NCBI RefSeq assembly: GCF_011397635.1
Contig: NC_064775.1
Coordinates: 13,046,952 to 13,110,951 of the forward strand
Reading direction: 5' to 3'
DNA from: Epinephelus fuscoguttatus
Taxonomy: Eukaryota > Chordata > Actinopteri > Perciformes > Serranidae
DNA length: 64,000 bases
Position 1 is the stretch's first letter, and every line of letters starts with the position of its first letter. This document shows positions 57,901 to 64,000 of the stretch, in pieces. The position numbers and the translations under genes are program-made. The notes below the pieces were generated by a model. It had not been told where the DNA came from and made no database searches. It saw only the letters and a list, made by a program, of their open reading frames with translations.

Positions 57901-58199
57901 ACATTCATCAGACCAAAACTGTGAAGCTGCACTCCTCCTACACTATCCAGGCCTTAACCTTGATTCATCACCTGTAGACTGTGACCTCATATATAACACC
58001 ACGCTGAATGCATTCACTGGTGGCTCTGCCAACTCCTGGCCTTCTCTGCAACAGGACTCTGGCTTTATCTTCATGCCTGTGTGAAGGTTTTTTAGCCAGG
58101 CGTCTTATTTACAGCCACTCTGTACTCTACCTTGTCTCCTTTGATTCCAATGCCCGGCTGTCCTCTGGGCCCCCGCGACCCCTCCAAGCCTCGCTCTCC
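42698..58199 (-). CDS. col28a2: Collagen alpha chain type XXVIII, 3' part of gene (21 exons visible)
   Basis: Type XXVIII collagen is a secreted matrix protein with the order VWA, collagen, VWA, Kunitz. The visible exons join to 2460 bp, 819 residues plus stop, all in frame. In order they encode 16 Gly-X-Y exons, the short exon [13 protein letters not shown], a VWA domain with intact MIDAS residues (DSSES, and Asp in VITDGQTD), an Asn/Gly/Tyr-rich segment, a poly-Ser linker and a Kunitz domain with all six cysteines. The collagen exons are phase 0, mostly 69 bp. The first VWA domain and signal peptide must lie beyond 64000 or in exons I could not see. Family membership is firm. The paralogue name is a guess: the linkage to genes of human 2q/13q rather than 7p suggests col28a2, a fish form absent from mammals, over col28a1. 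Confidence 0.92.
43540..44965. repeat. Tandem array of ~135-bp units in a col28 intron
   Basis: At least nine units follow each other, marked by AATCAGTTCAT-like words at about 43725, 43860, 43990, 44125, 44255, 44390, 44530, 44665 and 44800. Two types alternate, one with AAGTCCAAGTGGA and one with GACTCAAARTGGA, giving a ~270-bp dimer. Each unit also has TTTGTGCCAAATTT and CTTTGACC words. It ends ATGGACGGACAAC, then GCCTCCAGCCG. I recognise this as a widespread fish repeat. Confidence 0.8.
45908..46140 (+). repeat. Interspersed repeat with (TG)n, unoccupied relative of 5010-5920
   Basis: Aligns with the flanks of the insertion at 5217-5820 and lacks that insertion. It includes a pure TG run at 45937-45977. 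Confidence 0.6.
47014..47251 (-). CDS. col28a2: col28 exon: poly-Ser linker
   Basis: 238 bp encoding [19 protein letters not shown], then a run of about 14 serines and RPALPK. No known domain. The Ser run comes from a TCT/TCA microsatellite in the coding strand. The acceptor is CCATCAG and the donor GTACAC; the phase joins the Kunitz exon to give Glu. Confidence 0.85.
47336..47640 (-). CDS. col28a2: col28 exon: end of VWA and Asn/Gly/Tyr-rich segment
   Basis: 305 bp encoding [20 protein letters not shown], then a repeat of NGYNG, GNNG and NRNG words, then [14 protein letters not shown] and a Ser/Thr/Gln tail. The first part closes the VWA domain. An antisense frame here is only its shadow. 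The acceptor is TTTCTCAG and the donor GTATGC. Confidence 0.88.
47770..48000 (+). repeat. Dispersed fish repeat in a col28 intron
   Basis: Carries the words GAAATATCTCGGCGACTAAC, GATGGATTGCCATGAAG, TTGGATGGATTGGCATG and CCCCATGAGGTTTGCATTTG, a layout I know from fish interspersed repeats with repeated GGATGGATTG units. No coding potential. Confidence 0.5.
48116..48330 (+). repeat. Fragment of TTAA-flanked repeat family
   Basis: Begins TTAAAGGTACAGTTTGACAT, matching the left end of the element at 51828, and continues to GATTAGCTTAGCTTAGCAC and an AACAGCTAGCCTG word typical of this family. It is a truncated copy inside a col28 intron. Confidence 0.5.
48454..49011 (-). CDS. col28a2: col28 exon: second VWA domain
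   Basis: 558 bp holding almost the whole VWA domain: [20 protein letters not shown], then [53 protein letters not shown] and [11 protein letters not shown]. The MIDAS residues DxSxS, Thr and Asp are all present, so metal-dependent ligand binding is possible. The acceptor is GATTCCAG and the donor GTTAGA. Confidence 0.95.
49209..49245 (-). CDS. col28a2: col28 micro-exon between collagen and VWA
   Basis: 37 bp encoding [12 protein letters not shown] plus one base. It provides the non-collagenous bridge with a Cys before the VWA domain. The acceptor is CATTTCAG and the donor GTAAAG. Confidence 0.88.
49312..49589. mobile_element. Small hAT-like MITE in a col28 intron
   Basis: The perfect terminal inverted repeat is CAGTGGTGGAA and TTCCACCACTG, 278 bp in total. 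The 8-bp flanks GAAATAGT and GAAAAGTA could be a decayed target duplication. The element fills most of the intron between the 36-bp and 37-bp exons. Confidence 0.65.
49621..49656 (-). CDS. col28a2: col28 collagen exon, last (36 bp)
   Basis: Encodes [12 protein letters not shown], four Gly triplets, phase 0. The donor is GTGAGT. Confidence 0.9.
49849..49929 (-). CDS. col28a2: col28 collagen exon (81 bp)
   Basis: Nine uninterrupted triplets, beginning [10 protein letters not shown] and ending GDPGTPGLP. Phase 0, donor GTAAGT. Confidence 0.93.
50024..50092 (-). CDS. col28a2: col28 collagen exon (69 bp)
   Basis: Five triplets, a two-residue interruption GE, then GFPGAK. Phase 0 with GT-AG borders. 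Confidence 0.93.
50184..50252 (-). CDS. col28a2: col28 collagen exon (69 bp)
   Basis: Starts [12 protein letters not shown]; the two-residue interruption GQ is followed by GVQGPK. Donor GTGGGC. Confidence 0.93.
51236..51304 (-). CDS. col28a2: col28 collagen exon (69 bp)
   Basis: Starts [15 protein letters not shown], then GE and GLQGPP. Donor GTACTT, with a long poly(A) run (plus strand) about 20 bp beyond it. Confidence 0.92.
51702..51770 (-). CDS. col28a2: col28 collagen exon (69 bp)
   Basis: Starts [15 protein letters not shown], then GV and GIPGPK. Acceptor TGTTTAG, donor GTGAGA. Confidence 0.93.
51828..52711. mobile_element. TTAA-flanked element in a col28 intron
   Basis: The ends are AGGAATAGTTCGGCATTTTG and the inverse of AGGAACAGTTCAATATTTTG, with TTAA on both sides (51824-51827 and 52712-52715). 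A TTAA target fits piggyBac-type elements, but the class is not proven. It contains a 29-bp minisatellite and no transposase frame. Confidence 0.6.
52119..52261 (+). repeat. 29-bp minisatellite, five units
   Basis: Units follow the pattern AGGTTAGGTTTAGGAAAGT, then TAAGTTACTT. The first unit is 27 bp and the other four are 29 bp. It lies inside the TTAA-flanked element. Confidence 0.8.
53029..53097 (-). CDS. col28a2: col28 collagen exon (69 bp)
   Basis: Starts [15 protein letters not shown], then GD and GYPGPM. Acceptor CTTTAG, donor GTGAGG. Confidence 0.93.
53550..53618 (-). CDS. col28a2: col28 collagen exon (69 bp)
   Basis: Starts [15 protein letters not shown], then GY and GLPGPK. Acceptor TTACAG, donor GTAACA. 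Confidence 0.93.
55400..55468 (-). CDS. col28a2: col28 collagen exon (69 bp) with a lost Gly
   Basis: Starts [15 protein letters not shown], then GR and FVAGPK. In the sister exons the residue after the interruption is Gly; here it is Phe (codon TTC), so the Gly frame breaks further. Splice sites and length are intact. Confidence 0.9.
55624..55695 (-). CDS. col28a2: col28 collagen exon (72 bp, uninterrupted)
   Basis: Eight perfect triplets starting [12 protein letters not shown] and ending GPSGPK. The acceptor reads TTTTTAAG, an AAG acceptor. Confidence 0.92.
55813..55881 (-). CDS. col28a2: col28 collagen exon (69 bp)
   Basis: Starts [15 protein letters not shown], then GI and GTQGEK. Acceptor CTTTAG, donor GTGAAA. 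Confidence 0.92.
55977..56048 (-). CDS. col28a2: col28 collagen exon (72 bp, uninterrupted)
   Basis: Eight perfect triplets starting [12 protein letters not shown] and ending GAPGQK. Donor GTAGTT. Confidence 0.92.
56131..56199 (-). CDS. col28a2: col28 collagen exon (69 bp)
   Basis: Starts [15 protein letters not shown], then GA and GDPGAK. Acceptor CTCACAG, donor GTGAGT. Confidence 0.93.
56303..56371 (-). CDS. col28a2: col28 collagen exon (69 bp)
   Basis: Starts [15 protein letters not shown], then GE and GLPGSK. Acceptor CTTGCAG, donor GTTTGT. Confidence 0.93.
56452..57048. mobile_element. Harbinger-like element, GGGACTGTA family (copy 3)
   Basis: The ends are GGGACTGTACAAAAGTTACT and the inverse of GGGACTGTACACAAGTTACT, flanked by TAA at 56449-56451 and 57049-57051. 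The 597-bp element sits in the intron between collagen exons 56303 and 57149 and carries no transposase frame. Confidence 0.75.
57149..57217 (-). CDS. col28a2: col28 collagen exon (69 bp) with GC donor
   Basis: Starts [15 protein letters not shown], then GV and GIQGEK. The donor reads AAG followed by GCAAGT, a GC-AG intron. The next GT would add four bases and break the frame. Confidence 0.9.
58131..58199 (-). CDS. col28a2: col28 collagen exon (69 bp), most 5' seen
   Basis: Starts [15 protein letters not shown], then GI and GIKGDK. Acceptor TTCACAG, donor GTAGAG. Confidence 0.92.
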
Positions 58200-60593
58200 C
58201 TGTGAAGACAGACATGAGTTATTGCATTTTGCCTCTTTAATATATGTGAAAACAATAACACTGTAAGAGCATATGTAGGATAATGGGGAGGTCAGAAAAT
58301 CTCACTCGTTCTCAGTCTCTTTCAAGTCAGACAAATCTTATTTTCACTTCTCTCATATAATCGCCCAGTATGAATAATTACACAATGGACCATCGAAGCC
58401 AAATGTGATTTCTGATTGAAGTTTAGCTTTGTTTATGTTGATGTCTACATGTCAAGCTTGGGCTAAAGTTGATGGACCACACTGTTTACAGAGACAGTTG
58501 CCAGACAGAGACATTATACCGTCTGATAGTTTTGGCACCAAGTGTGACTAAATTGTTAATACAGAGTGTTACCGCAGAAACCAGCACAATGCTCTTCAAA
58601 GTGGCTTTGAGTTATAACAAGTTTCACAACTGACTTGAAAGACCCCTTCGCCCCCAAATGTTTTTTTCTTGTTGGTTACTGCCCCTCAGATGTTTTACAT
58701 TTAGTATATAAACTGATGTAAAGTATCTGCAGAGTTTGTCATTAGTGGACTGTTTTAACGTTCCTCAGATATATAAATTTATGTGAGAGACCTGTGACAT
58801 CATACTGCAGAACTGCAATGTGAAACCTACAGAGCACGAACAGAAACAAGATTAAAGCCTGATTTATGGCAAGGCGATCGACACTTTAAGTGAGTGTCAC
58901 TTGACAGAAATGACGTAACTTTTACAGAGAAACGAGTCACTCAACACTTTCTTATATATGGCATGCACCTGGAGAACTTTGATATGTCGTGACACCATCA
59001 TTCTGTTGCTCAACAAGATTACATAATGATGGCCAGACTGTCTGACACATCTACTGGAGTTTTGTGTGTCCCGGAGTGAGCAACACGGGGCCCGATCTGG
59101 TAGACCAGATCGTCAAAACAGGTGGCAGACATCTGAAAATACTAAAAGTGCATCTCCTAACGTCCTACCTCTCCTGTCCTACATCTGTTGGATCAAAACA
59201 TATTGGCCCTGTAGCTATGTCGTTTGGTTCAATGGGTGCACTGACTACCTCCTTTACCTGTGCTTCAGTTGTCTTCTCAGTAGAAGTTTATAATCTCTTC
59301 CTCTCCTAATGAAGTATACATGGATACATAACAAACACATGTAAGAAGGATCTATTCATTGACTGGGATGATATAATGTAACTAAACAAGTTGGCTGGAG
59401 AACAGCATGTAGTTACCATGGAGACGACTGAAATCTTTAGCTGAAGCATAAATTGAAAATGTCACATGGCTCTTTCATTTCTGTCGAGCAACTCTCATCA
59501 AGAATCGAGCGCCCTACCGTGAATCAGGCTCAAGAGTCTACACAGCCATGGTAGTGGCTCTGTGAGGCCATATGTTAGCATGCTAACACTATTTTCAGAT
59601 GTTACTTTTGGGGTGTATTGCACAGTGTACACAGTTTGTGTCCAAAGTCGCAGCCCTTCTTGTCAAGTTCGGTGCAGACATGCAACTAGGTCTCATTCCC
59701 AGGTCATTAAATACTGACGCTTTGTCACATCCACCATGTTTTGGCTTAAAATGTGTGTTACAGTGTTAGGTTTAGATGTAGCGTTAGATAGCGTTAATAG
59801 ATGATGTGACGTTAAGGCATAATTTGGGTAATGCTATGTTTAAACAACGCTACACTGACATTTGGTTTTGCACAGAACACAAACAGCAGTCTCTTGGTTA
59901 AAAGTCCTGTATGTGTTTGACCTGTTCATCCACCCCGACCACCTCCCTGTGCAGATTCTGTCACTCTTTATAGCGGTTGCTCTGAGCGTCTAATATTGCA
60001 GCTGCTGGGTTTACCTAAGATTTGGTTGAAAGCTGGGTCTGTCTCATACAGACGCAAAAGGAAGCCTTGTGCATTAGTATCAAACACTGAGGGTAATCAG
60101 TATTTGACGACCTGGGGTTGAGACCAGGCTGAGACACCACATTACCATTGTTAGAATGAGTTCAATTCACTGTTTCTGAAAACATGATGTTTCTACGGCC
60201 ACTGAGGTGTTTCAAGCCAGTTCAGTAAAAGTTCAGTTGCAGTGTGCTTCCAATATGAGACTGTGAAACACACATGGCTAGACTCAGCGTGGCTTCTTTT
60301 TAAACAAGACCATATAAATATATAAACATGTGACAACTATGTAACACATGCAGGATGATAATACACAGCACAAGTAGGGAGATTAATTATCTAGTCATTG
60401 AATTGGCCTCATAATTCTATTATACAGCAATAACTATTGAAAATTTGCTAACATTAGCCACAGCAAGCTATTGATCACACCAAACAAAATAAGCTTAGCA
60501 TTTGTGTGACGAAAAATGTCTTAACCATTTTCTTTTTCTTCTAATTTCAAATCTGGAGTGTACAGGGTCAGCACTGTACACTCTAGGACTATT

Positions 60594-60991
60594 GGAAGAC
60601 AGGACCAAGGGAGCATAAGTCTGAGGGAATGTAGGACTGTGGGAACATAGGGTTTAGGGAACATAGGGCTGTGGAAACGTAGGGTTAACGAAACAGGGCT
60701 GATGGGACATAGGGTTGTGGGAACATAAAGCTATGAGAACACAGGACTGTGAAAACATAGGGTTAAGGGAACATAAGGCTATGAGAACATAGGATTGTGG
60801 GAACATAGGGTAAATGGAACATACTGCTAAAGTTACACAGAGCTAAAGGAACATCGGGCTGAGAGAACCTATGACTAAGGAAATACAGGGTTAAGGGAAC
60901 ATAGACCTGAGGGAACACAGGGTCGAGGGAACATAGGGCTGAGGTAACATGGGGTTAATTGAACGCAGGGGTGTGGGAACACAGGGCTCAT
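60594..60991 (+). repeat. 16-bp minisatellite, 25 units
   Basis: The text divides cleanly into 25 units of the form GGAACATAGGGCTGAG. All are 16 bp except two of 15 bp. It is purine-rich on the plus strand. Confidence 0.92.
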
Positions 60992-62509
60992 TGGCACGCC
61001 ACTCTTGGTACTATGTAAAGTGCTAATTGTGCATAACTGGTCCAACAGAAGTGGCATCTCAATTTTTTTCATTTTGTACAGGGGGAGAAAGAGTATGTGT
61101 GCTTTTAACCTTGTCTCAGTGGTTAGAGTCAGGGTTGCCAGCCAGTTTATGAAGAGAAAGAGTATCTTACATCTCTTAAAATGTGTCTAGAGAGAATCTA
61201 TAAGTATTAAAACTCAGAAAAAGCAGGAATAGAAACACATTGAGGGATTAGAGCAGTAATCCAAGTTGACAGTAAGTACAATGAAAAGAGTGCAGCCTAA
61301 TGTCCGGCTGTGTATGACTCTGCAGAGAAGTCCTCTGAGAACATTTCCCTGTCGTCTAAGGTCATCCAAGGACAACAGAAATACAGTGACAGACACTGAA
61401 ATACATTGATTAGCACAGTAATGCTGCATTTGCATGACGACATTTAGAAGTATAGATGTATTGTAACAACACTGTGATCTCTCATTTTGGCACACAAGTC
61501 GAGGTGCTAATGATGTGGGAAAAGGGTAATATTGCTGCTGAGCTCCTGCGAATCTGGAGCTTGTCGAAACACGTCATGTGAAGACTCAAGAACAAAAACG
61601 GCACCTGTGGGTCCGCGGTCAAATCTCCTGTCGAGGAAAAAAAAACAGCACCCCTGAGGCTCATCTCAGGGTGCGAGATACACTGCCTCCTGTTCAGAGG
61701 TGAAAACTAGCTCTTACCATGGAAGAAGAGAGTCGGCAAATGATAAATTCGATGAACGTAGAAGGAGGTGGAAAAAGTATGATTCTGACCTGACTTAAAG
61801 TTATTGCACCTTCTGATGTAAAGCCAATCTGTGCTGCCACATTTCCAAAAAGTAATTACATTTGCTATTATCTAAAGACATTCCAATAACTTAATCACAC
61901 TTAACTGTCTGCATTTATCAACACAACAAAGGGTTTAGTTACAATTTGATGAGCCATTTGTTCTCTTATGGAGGTGAGATGGCTTCGGGGGAGATGTTCA
62001 AAAATATCTCTGTGTTAAATGAACTCAGATACTGCTGTTCATAAATTAGGAAGCATTAAATGAACTGTGATGGGGGATTTTACACATTTGGAGTAAAATT
62101 AACACTGACAAAGTTTTAGAAAAGGTGAGGTAATTAGCCAAAGTCTTCTCGTTGTAACAGGGCTGGATCATCATGACCATGGGCCCTGGGTACAAATTTG
62201 GTAAAGTCTTGAGCAAACCCCATGTTTCAGTTATACTGATTCATTTGGTATATGACATTAAACACATTCCACCTCTGGTTTGCTCAAAAACCACAAGTGG
62301 AAGATATAAGAAAAAGTCAATCTACTGCTTACACTAAAAGAAGTAACTAAATAAATAAGAACTTAAAGTACACAAGATAAAGAACCACAGTATTCTACCT
62401 AGACTGATGTTACAAGAGTTCTGCGACCCATTTAATCTTTCCTACGAACCATATCAGTGTTTTTAAAGTGTTATTGAGAGGTGGAGGGGATGGTGGATGG
62501 TGTGACATC

Positions 62510-63110
62510 TAATTGGGACACTTGCCAAGCTGCAGACCACTGCTGACCACCTTTGGACACGAACAAACATCAAAACTGGTTGTGATTTAACAAGTCCTCG
62601 CTGTGTTTTTGGGCATCAAATGTGGTTGTTTCGTAGTGACCTGTCTTTACTTTTCCAGATGCTTTTTAGCACCTTCTTTGGCACCAAACGAGTGTTTTGT
62701 AGCAACAAGTTGCGATTTTTCCAGCATTTTTTTAAGCACCAAATGTGAGTGTCTTGTCATGAACCATCACTGTGTTTCAAGCAGCTTTTTAGGCACGAAA
62801 CATGTATATTGTAGCAACCTGGCGTTTTTTATCATGCTGTAGTGCTGCGAAAAGTGATTGCTTTATACAGAGACATTGCTGATTGCCAGCTGGGATAGCG
62901 TCCCCCAAAGCCAAAAGATGACCTGTCCTAACCCTAACAGAGTGGTTTTGTGCCTAAACCTAACCACATGTTAACCACAGTGCTGTTGAAACGTAAAGAA
63001 ATGTAAAGGTCAACATAGCTGCTACATATTAACGTAGAAATGTAACATCTGTGGTTTGCAGAAATGTACAATGCCAACAATTATTTTGGTAATTTAGTTG
63101 TTTCACAGTA
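62510..63110 (+). repeat. Dispersed repeat family, copy 3 (longest)
   Basis: Shares its start (CTTGCCAAGCTGCAGACC), its internal units with GGCACCAAA and TTGTAGCAACA words, and its 3' part (GCAGAAATGTACAATGCCAAC) with 27110-27510 and 28140-28480. The internal units are degenerate, about 70-80 bp apart. Confidence 0.55.
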
Positions 63111-63217
63111 TTTTGATGAATTCATATATTTTATTCTGTAACTGTGGTCTGAAAATAAAAAAACACCCCTCTAGATAAAGAGAGGGTCTCAAATTATTTG
63201 GATTTTCCACATTATAT

Positions 63218-63640
63218 TTGTCATTTAACTTAGAGCCTTGTATTTCAGGCCTAAACGTTGTACATTTTAAGGACGTTTGTGATTATATAGATTCTTCAAA
63301 TAACTTTAAAGATCAACATGGTTTAGTGCCAAGTTACCTAGCTGAGCTTCTGACTACCTATGCTCCAAGTCGTGATCTGAGATCCTCAAGCCTACCCTCA
63401 CTAGTTGTCCCTAGATCAAGGCTGGTTTGCCTGAGGAAATGGGTTTTTAAATCACTGCTCAAAACGTATTTTTATAGGAAAGCTTTTCCTTTTAATGCCT
63501 GACTTGTACTTTTGTGATTTGTAACTTTTGTTTTATTTCCTTTGTATTGTTTTGTTTTATTATTTCTATGCACTTTGTGAAGCACTTTGTAACCTTGTTT
63601 AGATAAGTGCTATACAAATAAATATCATTATTATTTTTTT
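63218..63640 (+). mobile_element. 5'-truncated LINE, 3' end with ORF2 C-terminal remnant
   Basis: A frame encodes HGLVPSYLAELLTTYAPSRD, then LRSSSLPSLVVPRSRL and LLKTYFYRKAF. This is the C-terminal end of fish LINE reverse-transcriptase proteins as I know them, with an internal deletion. It is followed by GTGAAGCACTTTGTAAC and an AAATAAATATC, ATT-rich tail. The copy is dead. Confidence 0.75.
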
Positions 63641-64000
63641 TTTTATTATATTAGAATTGGAGAATGGAAGCTGCATCTCACTAAGAGAATATGTTAAAAA
63701 AAAAACAGAGAGCAATGAAGAAGTCACAAAAGAAAAGAAAATGTAATTAACTGTGGAAAGGAACCTGTCGAACCTTTGTCTTAAGAGCGTATGTGCACCT
63801 GTGTGAGTGCGTATGAGAGACGGTATGTGTGTTTGTGTGTGTGTATGTGTGTCTGCACATCCTGAGGGGAGACAGACACAGGAACAGGCTCATTCTTTCC
63901 TCTCTCAGTGAGTCACTCTCTCTGTCACGTCGAGAGGTGTCCTGGCTATTTTCCCGAATCATCACTGCATCTGCCGCTCTGCACCGGCATGTTCTCATGT

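Larger units (their letters stand above)
58200..64000 (-). other. Probable col28 intron, no exon recognised
   Basis: No Gly-X-Y exon, VWA segment or signal peptide was seen on the minus strand here, although collagen exons must lie upstream of 58199. It contains a 16-bp minisatellite, a dispersed repeat and a LINE 3' end. The rest is AT-rich sequence with nothing I can name. Confidence 0.55.

Noticed and set aside
60594..60991. CRISPR-like array
   Set aside because: Units are directly adjacent without unique spacers, and the genome is vertebrate.
63747..63998. Minus-strand frame with Thr/His repeats
   Set aside because: It is translation of a GT-rich simple sequence and has no other support.
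58200..64000. Search for the first VWA domain and signal peptide of col28
   Set aside because: No DxSxS block, Gly-X-Y exon or signal peptide was seen on the minus strand, so none is claimed.

Overview
This window is nuclear DNA from a ray-finned (teleost) fish. Genes are sparse and split by GT-AG introns. Exons are GC-richer than the AT-rich surroundings. The non-coding DNA is full of fish-type repeats: hAT, Tc1/mariner and Harbinger relatives, a tRNA-derived SINE, LINE 3' ends and many micro- and minisatellites. Nothing looks microbial or viral.

Four protein-coding genes can be supported. (1) The last exon of a heparan-sulfate 6-O-sulfotransferase, best matched to hs6st3, lies at 16910-17669 (+); everything before it is a long intron. 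(2) An intact single-exon class A GPCR, best matched to the 2-oxoglutarate receptor oxgr1, lies at 23199-24212 (-). (3) A complete six-exon BTB-BACK-Kelch gene, klhl41, runs from 38558 down to 29559 (-) and encodes 602 residues. (4) The 3' part of a type XXVIII collagen gene lies on the minus strand: 16 Gly-X-Y exons, the second VWA domain, a low-complexity linker and a Kunitz domain, from 58199 down to the stop at 42698. Its 5' part, including the first VWA domain, is not visible before 64000.

Layout: 1-16.9 kb, hs6st3 intron with several transposons; 16.9-18.3 kb, hs6st3 terminal exon and 3' UTR; 18.3-23.1 kb, intergenic with an inverted Tc1-type element; 23.1-24.2 kb, oxgr1; 24.2-29.2 kb, intergenic repeats; 29.2-38.7 kb, klhl41 with a MEF2-type box just upstream; 38.7-42.7 kb, intergenic with a Harbinger-like element; 42.7-58.2 kb, collagen XXVIII; 58.2-64 kb, probably collagen intron, with a 25-copy 16-bp minisatellite and a LINE 3' end.

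The genes do not form one pathway. The hs6st3-oxgr1 pair matches the neighbourhood of the same genes on human 13q32. Next to them sit klhl41 (human 2q31) and a collagen XXVIII gene. I found no convincing new biological system. The observations most worth a second look are the fixed 23-residue collagen exon module with its in-register interruption, a palindromic Tc1 derivative, a MITE insertion with a paralogous empty site, and a set of TWA-flanked elements sharing GGGACTGTA ends.
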